Source of the DNA: Nageia nagi
Lineage: Eukaryota; Pinophyta
Length of the DNA stretch: 64,000 bases
Reading direction: 5' to 3'
Assembly: GCA_050084985.1 (NCBI GenBank)
Contig: JBITNC010000001.1
Coordinates: 161,448,001 to 161,512,000, forward strand
Position 1 is the stretch's first letter; each line of letters starts with the position of its first letter. Below the pieces are notes generated by a model. That model made no database searches. It worked only from the letters and a program-made list of their open reading frames with translations, and was not told the DNA's origin. Both the position numbers and the translations under genes were made by a program. Shown here in pieces: positions 24,186-36,514 of this stretch.

Positions 24186-27100
24186 AGGATAGGTAGATCA
24201 TACACATTGAGCTTACCAAACAAGCGAACATAATCCTCCATTTCTTATCATTAATTAATAATAATATTACAAAACTAGTAAGATATAAATATTTTATATT
24301 ATAAGAAATAAAAATAGTTGAATAATGTAAACGAGAAGAGATTTTAGGAATACTTTTTCAATAGAAAATTTTTAACCTTGAATCATTTTGATACCACTTG
24401 ATGTATCATTAAAATAAGATAAAAAAAAGTTACCATAATACTATATAGCACCACATATAAATTTTTGATTATGTAAAAGGTTACAAAACTCTTTCAAAAT
24501 ATATCTTTTTTTATTCATATAAATTTACTCACATATTAATAAAAAAAATATATATAAAGTTACTATTGTAGCACATATTCTTTACCTAGAAAATTCTTTT
24601 GCAAAAAGAATTATTCTACTATACTAAATATGTGAACACCATTCACACAAGATTAACATAGAGATTTATAATAGTAAACCTTACTATATAAAAACAAAAA
24701 AAAACATCCACTTTGAATCCTCCAATATTCCATTATTCTCAAATGAAAATACATGCAATATATGATCTCTTTATATCACCTTTATTGGTGATTGAGAAAT
24801 GTTTGAAGGGTGGTTAGTAAGTTATTGCAAGTTTTGGTTTCACATTTGTTTTTAGCCTTGGTGAGTGCTTATTTTAACATTTTAGGTTTAATTAAGCATG
24901 TTTACTTGGTTTCTTATATTCTTCTCAAGTCCTTGAAGAAAATTTAACAAAAAAATTTCCCTAGAAGATTATGTACAATATTGACTAATTTTATGAATTG
25001 AACTCTAAAATATTTAATCAATTCTATTTGTTTGTGGTTATATAGATATATCATACAATTTACATTATTAATAGTATGAAACCCTTGTAAAATCCATTTC
25101 AAAAATATTTTTTTAAAAGTTTTTTATTTTACATTACTTCAATTTCAAATGGATAGCTTACCATGCACAATCTTCTAAGTATGTGTGTAGATACTAAAAA
25201 AAGATTTTAATCAATTAATAATATTTATTTTAATTTAATTAGATGATAAAATACATAGTTAGAATTATTTACAATTATATTTTAGATAATAAACAATAAT
25301 GTGACCTAGACAATATGAAATCCAAATCCAAATATAACACATACCTATTGTTATTACGTAATTTGGAGGAACAAAGCTAGATTTAAGTTTGAAGAGACTT
25401 AAAATGACCTTCCTTTGAAGATTGAATATTCTTCCTTTATTGACCATGGTGTGTTGATGAATGGCATGTAAAAGTCATGCATATTCACATAAATTCCTCT
25501 TAATAAATCAACCCAAGCTCAAAGTCAATAATTTATTAAACTTATAATAAAGCCTAGTCTAGCAATGATAGTTAAAGTACAAAGGCACCAATAGTTATGA
25601 GGTACACAAATGTAAATTTAATAGGTATTGATTGTTATGCCCCCATAATACACAATTTTAAATAATAAGTATTTTGAATTTAATTTTAATAATATTTCAA
25701 ATTAATATTAAAAAAATAGTTTAGCTGAAATATTCTTATTTCTTCTTTGCATTTTATTAGAAATATCTTATTTTCATTATTTTAAGTTTTATTTTGTTAA
25801 TTCCCTATTTAATTTTTTATTACTTTATCCTTCATATTTACATTAATTATATTTGATTTTATCATCATTTTTTTTATTGATATAAATAAAAAGTGTGGTT
25901 TTGAGGAACCCAAATCTTTACATCTTGTAAATAGTCACTTATGTAAAAAACACTTAGTACTACTTTAGTTTTGTACTATGGTGTTTCATTTTCAATTATT
26001 ACAACTACCCTTATAAATGGAATTTAATATTTCCCTTCTTAATTTGAAACATGTGTCAAAAGTTTGAAAAACATTTGTTTCCCATCACAGATTTACCCCC
26101 CTCTCATAAGAGGTATCTCATGATAGATATTAAGGGAGGTATCTACCAAGAAGGAACCTACTTAAAATATATCCCAATATATCCTACTCCATAGTGAGGA
26201 AGAGGGATCCTTTCTAGTGTAAACCAATATCCTCTCATTGGTGAACCTTAACCTTCCCACATTTTAGAGAAAAACTCTTCTCATGGAAGGCATTAAATAA
26301 GAGCTAGGATTATTTAACTAACTCAAACTTTGACCCACCATTTTCAAATGAGATACAACCCATAACACCTAAACCACCTTTGTTATCTTGTTAATTAGTG
26401 GAAGAGGATCCATCCTCCTTATCATCATGTCCATATTAATCTACATTGACTTCCTCAAACCTTATACATGATCCAAAACACCCAATAACCTCCTTAAAGA
26501 GCTAGTTTTTGTATGCTAAAAAATAAAAATACTCTTTCTCCACATCAAAAGCAACTAGAATAGTTCCTAAAGAACTAAATACCTTAGTGCTAAATGATAA
26601 TAGGAGAGGAAAGATAGGGAGGTCCACCACAAGGTAAACTCCATTTAGGTTTTCCATAGTGAAAAATCTATCCATAACATCATGAGAGCTCCCCAAACTC
26701 TCCATAGTAACATAAACATCACTACCATCCAACAAAACATAAAAAGAGCTCTATCCACCATTGTTATTGAATATCTCTTTGAATCTAACCTCAAAACCTA
26801 AAAATCTCCGACCTCTATAGAGCCTCCCTAAGTTGGTGCATGCAAACCTTAGCAAATATATCCTTGAGTGCTTATAATTGTTTTAGGAATATTAAAAATC
26901 TTAATGATGAATATCATTATTCTTATTGGAGTGATATTTTTATTTTATGTTATCATCATTATTATGGCTTATGGTTTTATTATATTTTATATGTCCACAT
27001 ATTCTCATTATTGTTGTATTCCATCTTAGGGTTATATTTCTATCCATATTAAAAAAAAGATATATATCTTATTTTGTTACATGAGTTTATTTGGAATACT

Positions 27101-27524
27101 TTCTAATAATACAATTATCAACTAAAATCCATTAGTATATTATCAATATTAAGAGAATATATTTATTTAGTGAAGTATTGATAAAAAATAATATTTATTT
27201 TATAGGGTGTTTGAAAAATTCAACAAATTCTTGACATAAATATATAGTCCACAATTGAATTTTCAACAAGTAGAATATTGGTTTCCATAAGATAGGATAC
27301 CTCAATGAGGAATCTTATAATCAATGTTCCTATTTCTTTTATTTTTACTAATTATTTTATTTTCTTACTTTGAAAGTATTTTCCTTTTAGTTACATAAAG
27401 CATAAATATCAACTCAGTCATATTACTTAAAGAAATTAGTGTTATAATAAACTTAAATTTATATTTGAATCTAATACATGCTTTCAAGTCCTGATCATTC
27501 AAAAGATAGTAGTTTTATTCTATA
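24186..27524. other. AT-rich intergenic region
   Basis: No intact gene. It contains one copy of an unclassified dispersed repeat (25203-25650) and a minus-strand coding-like remnant (26110-26830; the longest open piece, 26502-26735, includes MENLNGVYLVVDLPIFPLL and FDVEKEYFYFLAYKN). I do not recognise that family. The rest is AT-rich sequence without visible structure. Confidence 0.5.
25203..25650. repeat. Unclassified dispersed repeat, copy 1
   Basis: Shares an ordered series of segments with 49262-49700 in the same orientation: caattaataatat, ataataaacaa, atccaaatat, ggaacaaagctagattt, ccttcctttgaa, aataaatcaaccca and aagcct. The copies are clearly diverged. No terminal repeats or coding potential identify the class. 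Confidence 0.65.
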
Positions 27525-28161
27525 TGAAATAAGATGGAAACCTCTTCACCCAAGATCTACTTGAAGTTATTCTCTTTAATCAATCTAAAGAGCAATCACA
27601 CAAACATATAAGAGAATTCACATACGAAGACATAAGCATTTATAGTGGTTCCTATCAACATGAGAGTAGTCCACTCTAGATATAAGCTCTTTTACTTCTC
27701 CTCTCAGTAACTCTCTTCCAACCTTTCTTACAAACTAGATCTCTCTACAAACTAGTAGCATAAGAATGCTTATACAAGTGTATATATTACATCAAAGCAT
27801 ATACTTGATTTTATAGGCTAGAAATATCATATTCCATAGTATATATATATCATTATATTAGGTGAGAAAGGTAGGTGGAAGGATTTCTATGCATACTTAT
27901 TTAATAGTTACATATGGTCATATTTTTATCTTAAGTGTGTGGTTCAACATGCACATGTGGAAATACCCCTAATAAAAAATAGATGGGGCTCCACATTTGC
28001 ATACATGGATAATCAACATTTTATAATAAGTGGATTATTCCATATTATGAAATATTTTTTCTCCTAATTTAGGTGTTACATATGTTATTTTAATTTTCAA
28101 TTAATTAGGAACACACTTATGCTATATACACATACACAATAATGCATTATGTATTCTAACA
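27525..28161 (-). repeat. 3' LTR of copia A
   Basis: Plus strand TGAAATAAGATGG ... TTCTAACA. It contains the family phrases (plus strand tatagtggttcct and agtagtcca). It is longer than the other LTRs of the lineage (637 bp against about 440-500). Confidence 0.75.
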
Positions 28162-28639
28162 CTCCCCCTTAATACAAGATTGGGGAAGTTAAAAGAGAAT
28201 ATTGTAAGAGAGTTATACTCCATATGAAATACAATTAGAGATAAGAACTTGATAAGTAATAGAATTTATATCCTAAAGAAGGATCAAATACTTAACCATT
28301 TGAATGAATTGTATAGAATACAATAATCATCAACTATAAATGGTTTCAACATACAAGAAGTAGTCATTTAACAACATGTTGACAGTCCATGATCTTGCAT
28401 ACCTGAAGTAAGTAACCTACAAGCTATAAGCAACTCATAAACAAGATCAATTAGATGTAACATATATACATTTATTTTAATATAATATAAATAAATCAAA
28501 TAATTTCATCCATAAATTGATCAAATGATGCACTATAAATCATAATAAAGATTCCAAGAAAACCTATAGTCACCTATTGTATAAACAAAATATGTATTGA
28601 TCATCAATCATGATATCATAATTTATGTCCAAAAATTAT

Positions 28640-28760
28640 AGATACTAGTTCATCACATGTGTTTAACTAAGTAAGCATGCATACATAAATATTCATCATG
28701 ATGACAACATAATTAGTGCATAAGAAAGTTTGTCACATATGGATAACTAAGTATACAAGT
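28640..28760. repeat. 24-nt stem-loops in copia A 3' UTR
   Basis: Two 24-nt units: 28646-28669 (arms TAGTT and AACTA, loop containing catcacatgt) and 28726-28749 (arms AAGTT and AACTA, loop containing tgtcacatat). They have the same length and layout as the units in elements C and outer. Confidence 0.6.
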
Positions 28761-28959
28761 GCATAAATACAAGTTCATCAAGATAGTAACATAAGTAACG
28801 CATAAAAAATTTCCTCATATATGGATAACTAAACAATGCACATAAACTCTATCATATGCTCCAAAGTACATACACATAAAGAGCAATATAATACAATAAT
28901 AAAATCCTCCTAGGGATGAAGTTTTCATTATAAACATGAATTTAAATAAGAATTCATAC

Positions 28960-30065
28960 TTTACTCCCCTCCCTAAGCTTGTACAACTAAGCTTTTGAAA
29001 GGGGCTTTATGAATAAATCAACAAAGTTTAAGTTAGATGAATAATATTAAAGTAGTAGTGTGCCATCTTAAAATTTATCTTTGATAAAATATGCTTGGAT
29101 TTTAACATAATTTGTTCTCTAATGGTAAATAAGATTCTTGGTTAAAAATTGTTGACTAATTATCTGAATAAATATGATATGGACATGACTTTTCAATTTT
29201 CTTTAAAATATTCTTGATCCAAATAGCATTTTAGGTTGCAACTATCATTACTCTATATTCTACCTCTATGGTGGATAGAGTGACAATAGGTTGATTCTTG
29301 TAAGATCAAGTGATAACACTTGAAACAATATTGAAAACATAAGCAAAAGTAGATTTCCTATCATATATATCTTCCCCATAGTTAGAATATAAGAACCATA
29401 GAAGAAAAAATGATGGTAACTGCATATATTTGAGGGAAAGATCCCTAGTAGTAGCAATATACCTCAAGATTTTCTTAGTATCAAAAGGATGCTAAACATA
29501 AGTTTTTTGCATAAACCTTGCCATCATATTAAATGCATAGGTAATATCTATCTTGGAGATAGTCAAATAAATAATACTTTCAATAATCTTGCTATAACTT
29601 ATAGAATCTATAAATTGAGAGTTAAAGCTGATCTCTAACTTGATTCCAAGAAAAACTAGGATGGATAAAGGCTTGCACTCTTCCATTCCAATTTTTCATA
29701 GAACATATGAAATGTATTTAGATTGATTAATATAGATACAATCCTTATGTTGATAAACTTGCATACCAAGGTAGTAATGCAATAGACCAAGATCAGTCAT
29801 CTCATATTCTAACTTGAGTTTTGATATGCAATCATTGATCATTATCATATTATTTTATATAAGCAAAAGATCATGCACATAAATAAGAATAAAGAATTCT
29901 TTTTTTTCCTTAAGAACATAAATATTTAAAGTTGTATAACATTTGGAGAATGTAATATATTCAAAATATCCTAAAATCTTTTGATACTAAGCTTTAGATA
30001 CTTGCTTAAGTCCATACAAGGACTTCTTTAACTTGCAAACATATGATTCTTTTCTAAGAATAATA
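28960..30065 (-). pseudogene. Copia A pol remnant (RT C-terminus and RNase H)
   Basis: In minus sense: SYVCKLKKSLYGLKQVSKA (about 30040-29990, the copia 'C+L.KSLYGLKQ.pRaW' box), EYEMTDLGLLHYYLGM (about 29810-29770), a degraded YVDD region (YVHDLLLI), and CKPLSILVFLG followed by IIYLTISKIDITYAFNMMARF (29492-29686). RNase H residues follow, with RKSTFAYVFN and TLSTIEVEYRVM (about 29260-29370) and a tail like VDLFIKPL (about 29010). In-frame stops show it is dead. Confidence 0.8.
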
Positions 30066-33000
30066 AAAAGGATTTATTGACATTTTGTTTAACTCAAATG
30101 TATTAGTGTTTATTGGTGTTGAAGGAAACTATGAATATCCTCCCAATAGGGTAAGTGCTAGAAGATAGGTTAACAATATGGTCAAAAAATGGATGTATTT
30201 TCTTTGATTTTTAGGTTTGGTCATAATTGATCTCAACTTTGGAAGTTCAAGATATGGAATCTTGAAAAATATCACTAGAGTTAAAATGTAGTGCTTGAAG
30301 GCTAGTTTTCAAATATGTAATTCCAATACTCAGTCGATAGAAATTTATTTATGATAGGCACTTCTAAAAACCACTATTTAAAATGTACTATTTTATGACC
30401 ATACCATGCTCTTCTATGATAAGCATATTTTGACCTAAAATATAATATGTTTTAAAATCCTTTTGGGAATAGATACCTAAGAAACTGAAGATTGTGCAAG
30501 ATATTTTTTCATAATTTTTTCATGACTATTTTTTTATTAATTTTTTATTGGCCCTAATTATTGTTTCAAAAAGTACCAATCTGTGACACATAATTTGACC
30601 TAAACTTATCTTTTTTTCCAAATTTTTCTTATTTAATAAATAATTATTTATATATTGTCTATGTTTAATTTTATTTTTCATAATTCCTATAAAAATGTTA
30701 TTAATAAAGTACAAAAATCTATTTTTTCAAGTTTGAGGACCAGTTTATTGAAAATTAATTTAAAAATATAAGATATAATTAAATTAACATATTTATAATT
30801 TGTACTACTCAATTTGAAATGGGTTTTAATTTCATTAAAAAACTCCTTATAAAACTTGATCAAATATTTGTAAGAAGTCACAATTTATCACTACCATTGC
30901 CATGAACAAGAAGTTGTAGGTCCAAGGCTAAGACTTGGCCCACCAAGCCTCTCCCATGGCTAAATACAAACATAAATTCAAATAAAAAAATTTGGAATCA
31001 TAATGAAATTTCATAATTTTTGAATGTTAAAATGAACTAAAATTTCATTTCAAAATGAAACAAAATTTTGTTTCATATTAAAATTAAAAAATAATGAAAT
31101 TTCGTTATGAACCAAAATTTCAGTCATTAAAAATCAAAATTTCATTTTTGGTTTGAGAACCCAAGCCAAAAATAAAATAGTTTTTAAAGATTGAAATTTT
31201 GTTCTACATACCAAAATTTCATTTTAGGCCTTTTTTCTAACTATGAAATGTCCACTTTAAGTGGACCCATCTTGTTGTACCTACTTAATATATGTAATGT
31301 TTATAATAATTACAAAAAAATAATTATTTTCTCTACATGTTTTAAGTCCAAAATTTGAGGAGTGAAATTAATACAAAACCTAATAGTGATTATGTTAGAG
31401 CATATTACATATGTATATAAGTTGTAGTATCTAGAGCTTCTCAGCCAACTAGAGACTCTTTCTAATCCTAAAGGTCTTTATGCTCTTTCTCAAACTTCAA
31501 ATTATTCTATCCTCACATGCCCTAGTTTACATCATGGAAAGGTTTGAGTTGAGCACCTTGATCTCGAAATAATAAGGTTTATAAAACACATCATTCAAAT
31601 ATTGCATTCTTTATGCTCACATTGAATGACCATCTTCTTAAAACTATTAGCATGAAAGGGATTCTTATTCACATTTTTAACACCATGGATGGAACTCTTT
31701 TGCAAGAGGTATGGATTTGTCAATGGTCTAGTGTGATTTTGCATGAATACAATTTCTATTTTATTACTTTATTTATTGTGAACTTCATTATTGGGCTAAC
31801 TTTTTAACATTGATTGTTGTTGAATCATAAAAGATCTTGTGAATTGTATTTTATTAATGAATTTAATATATCACAAGTTATTTACAAAATTTATTCATTC
31901 TTTCCGGTCCACATTTAACTTGTGCTTAGTTAAGTCACAATTGAAATGAGAAATTGAATTGAATTCTAAATAGTGAATCAATAGCATTGTAGTTCCCAAC
32001 AAGATAAGGGATATGCTTTCTCTCACATCCCATTTCATCTCATTCTTTGATGGACAACTTTACTCACATATATATGTAGGTTATTTCAAAGTAAACTTAT
32101 ATGTAGGTTATTTCAAAGTAAACTTAGTAATCTTATTATTATATAATTTTTTCATTTAAATTATTATTGGAATTTTTTGATAATGTTGAAAACCCATTTC
32201 ATTATACTAGTCTAAAAGGAAAAGTGGTTTTTTTTTAGAAAAATGTGGACTATGTAATTAGAAATTTGTAAAAACTAGAGGCTAAAAATTTAAAAATAGT
32301 GGTAAGATAAAAATGATACACATCTTTGGAAATTTCTAGAAGGACTTATGAAGAAAAGGAAATGAATTAGAATCCAATGCTTAGGATGAGAATCTGTGAG
32401 GTCTTTCTAGAGGTAATTTTTATATTATCATGGGTTGCAAAATGTATGATAAATGTAGTCAATCAAAAATATGACCATTTATTTAATCGATAATAAATAA
32501 TTCCATTCTAGCGAATTTTATATGAACTCCATAAGTAGCATGAATGCTTCATTTGTTTGAGTAGTTCATTTTTTAAATAATTTGGATTTTGCAAGCTATT
32601 CCTTTTTTGAATTTTTTTACATGTATAATCAAAATTAAGTTGTAGAAAACCTTTCCTATTTTAATTTTTTAAATTTCAAAATTAACTGTCGAGTTTAGTA
32701 AAAACATATTTTCTATAAATTAGGAATACCTATTAGAAAAGGCATATACACTATAGTATTTTAAAGACCATGCATTAGTTTGAAATCTAATCTATGACCT
32801 GTTGAATACCAATCCAAGCACTCCAATGTACCTGCTAACTTTGGACTAAATATTTTAGTGGGGTGTTTTGATTTCTTATTATATTTTTTTATTATTACAT
32901 ATCGACTTATCTCACATAATATTATTTTGATATAATTATCAAAATCATTAACTAGTAAACTCTAACCTATGAATGACATTATTATACTAATTGCTTTACT

Positions 33001-33411
33001 ATAAAGCTACCCTTAATTTATGCAAAGTGTTGACTAAATATATAGTACTTATGTTAGGAGTGGAGCCTAATTCATTGGCTAAGTGGAAGATTTTTAGTCT
33101 CTATTTTCCAACCAATATGCATAGGTATGACCTGGAAGGCCAATCAGTTAGGTGGACCTCGAAAAATGCGATTAGTTAGTTGATCATATTCTAAACCTAT
33201 TCGATCTATTGATTCCATGATAAGTAAAATTGATTGTATTTTATATTGTAGAGGCAACTAGACTTGATAGAGCTGATCAATATATCAGGATTTGTTTGAT
33301 GTAGGTCAATCACAATCCAAAGATGAAAAAGCTCTATTTTTGAGCATGTAAACTCACTCTTACTTTATTCCATGTTTAGAATTGATATTTCCCTTTTTAT
33401 GGTAGATTTAC
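30066..33411. other. AT-rich intergenic region with palindromic motif cluster
   Basis: No gene supported. Positions 30985-31240 hold at least seven variants of the palindrome GAAATTTC or AAATTTCA. An isolated perfect 8-bp palindrome pair (gtccactt t aagtggac) lies at about 31250-31266. A 28-bp tandem duplication (atatgtaggttatttcaaag plus taaactt) sits at about 32072-32127. A 64-codon frame at 31613-31807 is unrecognised. Confidence 0.5.
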
Positions 33412-33882
33412 TATTAGAATTATTAATGCATTATTTTTGAATATCTAAAATATGTCTCACTTACTTAATTCATCTAAATACTAAAAGTATTTATAAATAC
33501 CTTTTTAGTATTTAAGAAATAAATAAGTGCAACTTGACCATTCCTACCTCATATAAACCTTGGGTTAAAAGGTAAGTTAAGGTGTGGTTCTCCCCTATAA
33601 ATAGAGGGATTGACCTTGTTGTAAAACACTTATGTTTGAAGTATTGTTATGTTCATAGAGTGTAGGTTGATAGGAGAAGAGAATTCTAATGTTGTAAGAA
33701 AGTTCTGTGAGTTTTGAAATGTAATAGAATCTATCTTAAAGTGAAGTACTCTCTTGATAGAGAGGAACCACTATACATGATTATCTCATTTGTATGCAAT
33801 GAGTGATTGAATCTTGAATTGTTTCTTAGAAGTAAAAGAACACTCTAAGGTGATCTTGGGTGTAGGAGTTTCATCTCTTTCA
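33412..33882 (+). repeat. 5' LTR of copia outer
   Basis: Starts TATTAGAATTATT (canonical TG mutated to TA) and ends tctctttca. TATA box TATAAATA at 33596-33603. A stem-loop with AAATACTAAAA and TTTTTAGTATTT arms lies at about 33478-33516. It pairs with 45274-45733 over its whole length. Confidence 0.85.
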
Positions 33883-33884
33883 AT

Positions 33885-33898
33885 TGGTACCATAGCCT
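33885..33898 (+). other. Degraded primer binding site, initiator tRNA-Met
   Basis: tggtaccatagcct sits 2 nt after the 5' LTR. The plant copia consensus is TGGTATCAGAGC; two to three positions differ. Confidence 0.7.
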
Positions 33899-34414
33899 TC
33901 TTTGGAGGATCTTCCTACTCCATTTTATGAGGTAAAACCCTTGAAGGTATAACCTCTCTCTCACTCTATTTTTTGAATTATTACATGATACTAATTTTTT
34001 ATTGCAATGTACGAGTTCAATTTATGAGAAACATTTGCTTGAAAGTAATAATATCATTTTTGGGCAATTTGTTTCTTTGTTAAGTTCTGTTTGTTAAATT
34101 GCTTAAAGTAACTATAATGTATTGTTATAGTATTTGTAGAAGTAGAAATTTGTAAAAAAAATTTACTCTTTAAATATTTGTTTATGTTTATAAAAAGATA
34201 TGATTGAAATTTGTGCCATTTTTTTAAATTATCTTTATATACAAAAATAAGAGATGTTAATTATTTTTGTTCATGTCCATGATATACTAAATTATATATA
34301 TTTGATAATTTTTTTTGTGCAAAAAATGTTATTTGAAATAATTTTTTTTATTTAAAAAAAAAGGACCTTATAATATAAAATTTCAGAATTTTTTTTAACA
34401 ATTTTTTTTGGTGA

Positions 34415-35160
34415 AAAATAAAAGAGGGAGGGCAGCTGGGCGGCCTGCCACCTTCCTGGGGGAAATGCCATCGCTGTTGCCTTCGTCCACCTCCCTAGAA
34501 AAAACGCCCCTCGACTGCTACCTGCCTATTAAATTGCTGATGTTGGCAGCCATCATCGCAGTCCACATCTCTGGGCGTAAACCTCCCCCGCTTCTTGTTT
34601 TTTATGAGATTTCCATGCCACCATCGCTCTAAGCTGTTAGCAGATGGTCGGTCGATCAATGGAGGGAGCGCGATGGTGCGTGGGTGGTGAGGGGCCTCTC
34701 TAAGTGCGCTCCTACTGTAAAAAGTTACCTCTATCGCTGCTACATTTTTTTTAATCTGCACCGTTGCAGTAGCCACCTTCGACCAGGCCATCCATCCCTT
34801 GGCCACACACCTTCGTCCATTCCTTTGGCCATGCACCTTTGTCCGTCCCTTGCCTTTGCTACTGTATTGGTTGAAGTTGGTCTTAGAATTATAAAAGGGG
34901 TGGAATATTCCCTAAATAAGGCAGCTTGTGTCTAAATCAGAAGTGAACGTATTAAAGAATTGATAGAAAATTATTTTGAATACAAATGTCGATCCATCGC
35001 CAGCACACTATGGATGCCCCCCTTATAGCCTTCCTTGCACTACTGTGCTCCACAATCACATTGTTTTGCATGGCCACTGTGGTGCTGCTACCTAGCCGCG
35101 GCTCTATCAGCTCACAAAACCCTCCACTGTCCACCGCTGACCCTTTGTAGCTTCAAACCC
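34415..35160. other. GC-rich island inside copia outer
   Basis: A sharp rise in G+C within an AT-rich context, with CpG sites, e.g. gcagctgggcggcctgcc (about 34430) and cctagccgcggctctatc (about 35091). It holds short frames on both strands (34408-34632, 34684-34935, 34952-35134) without family resemblance. Short internal repetition ('cttcgtccattcctttggcc' then 'acctttgtccgtcccttgcc') is present. It lies between the primer site and the first gag-like sequence, where the element should have only leader. It could be captured host DNA or a separate insertion; no TIRs are apparent. Confidence 0.6.
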
Positions 35161-35633
35161 TATCCTTCTATCCTTAATCAATTTAATGTTTGGTGAAATA
35201 AGTATTTATTGGTAGGTGAAATAAGTACAAGTATTTATTGTATTTAGTAAAATAAGTGCAATCTTTAATGACTTTGAGGCTCAAGTGGTGGTTAAGGAGT
35301 GTAAATACGTTAATAGCATGATTTGATTCCTATTGCTTTAATCCTAAGTGGAATATATATATATATTTTAAATCAATAATTACTTTATTTATATTAGTAA
35401 TTTATTTAAGAAGAGAACTTTATATTTGAGGGGAGTTGCAATATTTGTTTTTGGGAAAAGGGAGTATAACTTCTTTTTCCATTCTTAAGAGAAGTTTTTT
35501 TAATAAAAAAGATGAGATTAATATTTGTTTATCAATAATTATTATTTAAAATACAATAATTTATGATGAATTCGTGCAAATATTTTCTTCTTTTGTTTTA
35601 ATATTTTTTTGCAAATGCAAAAAGGAGTATTTT

Positions 35634-35888
35634 ATGATGTCTTCTAAACATAGGAAAGTAAGGAGTCTTATTGCAAGAATTAAAGTGCTTGAAAAGAAAA
35701 TAGATAAGCTTTGGAAGAAAACAAAGAAAAAAGAATACAAAGATAAAATGCAAAAATGGTCAATCCTTGTTAGAAAAAAGAATAAAGTCAAAGACCACAT
35801 GCTTCGCTTTCAAACTTGTTATACAATGGAATTAAATGCTTTTATATTTGAGAAAATAGATCTTCCTCTTGAACTAAATATTCCTTAA
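35634..35888 (+). CDS. Short lysine-rich coiled-coil ORF, unrecognised
   Basis: 84 codons from ATG ATG (35634). The first 60 residues are rich in K, E, R and L with coiled-coil character (SLIARIKVLEKKIDKL, then KKEYKDKMQKW). No domain recognised. It sits in the leader of copia outer. It may be the remnant of a Gag N-terminus or a chance frame. Treat as hypothetical. Confidence 0.35.
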   Translation: MMSSKHRKVRSLIARIKVLEKKIDKLWKKTKKKEYKDKMQKWSILVRKKNKVKDHMLRFQTCYTMELNAFIFEKIDLPLELNIP

Positions 35889-36514
35889 ACAAGTTGGTGT
35901 TAATTCACTTTTTATATGATAAGTTTCTAAAACTTGTGTTGATATTGAGCATATTGTAAAGCTCATAGAGCCTTCTAATGTAACTAACCCAAAACTAAAG
36001 AAACTACTAACCCCTTATTGTGTGTGGTTTTCTTTCTTGTTTGTGTTTAAACAATCAACAAATGTTTAAATTAAGCTAAGTTAATGGTAAAATATGCATT
36101 AAATTCAAATACTAACTATAATAGCCTTAAATACTAACTATAATCGTAGATTAGATCCTTCTAACTTTCAACTTACTTAGTGTTAAATCAAAGTACACTA
36201 ATATGACTTAAAATCTTCTAACACTAACTTACAACTTACTAAATCCATATTAGTAACCCAAACAAAGCTACTAATCTATAACTTGTCAATTTTTTTTATA
36301 CAACTTTGTACAAGTTTCTTTCAATTGCAACAATATTAAATATGATTATTTTATAATAATTGGTTACTTGCAGTTGTTATGATAATTATATGTTTGATGG
36401 TTAGTTAATATTTTTTAGTTACATGGTTGAATAGTTTTTTGCTACTAATAATTATGATTGGAAAATTGTATGTTATTTCTTCTTATGTTTTAGTAAATTA
36501 ATTTTTCTTTTGTA

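Larger units (their letters stand above)
27525..30065 (-). mobile_element. Copia element A, 5'-truncated
   Basis: Minus strand. The 3' LTR (28161 down to 27525, 637 bp; TGTTAGAATA...TTTCA in element sense) is preceded by a polypurine tract (plus-strand ctcccccttaat, 28162-28173), a hairpin-bearing 3' untranslated stretch, and the RNase H and RT part of pol. Homology stops near 30065 with no 5' LTR, so gag, protease and integrase are absent. LTR start, PPT and 3' UTR architecture match elements outer, B and C, so all four belong to one copia lineage. Confidence 0.8.

Noticed and set aside
34408-35134. Short ORFs in the GC-rich island as host genes
   Set aside because: They overlap on both strands, are short, and show no motif; GC-rich DNA has fewer chance stops.
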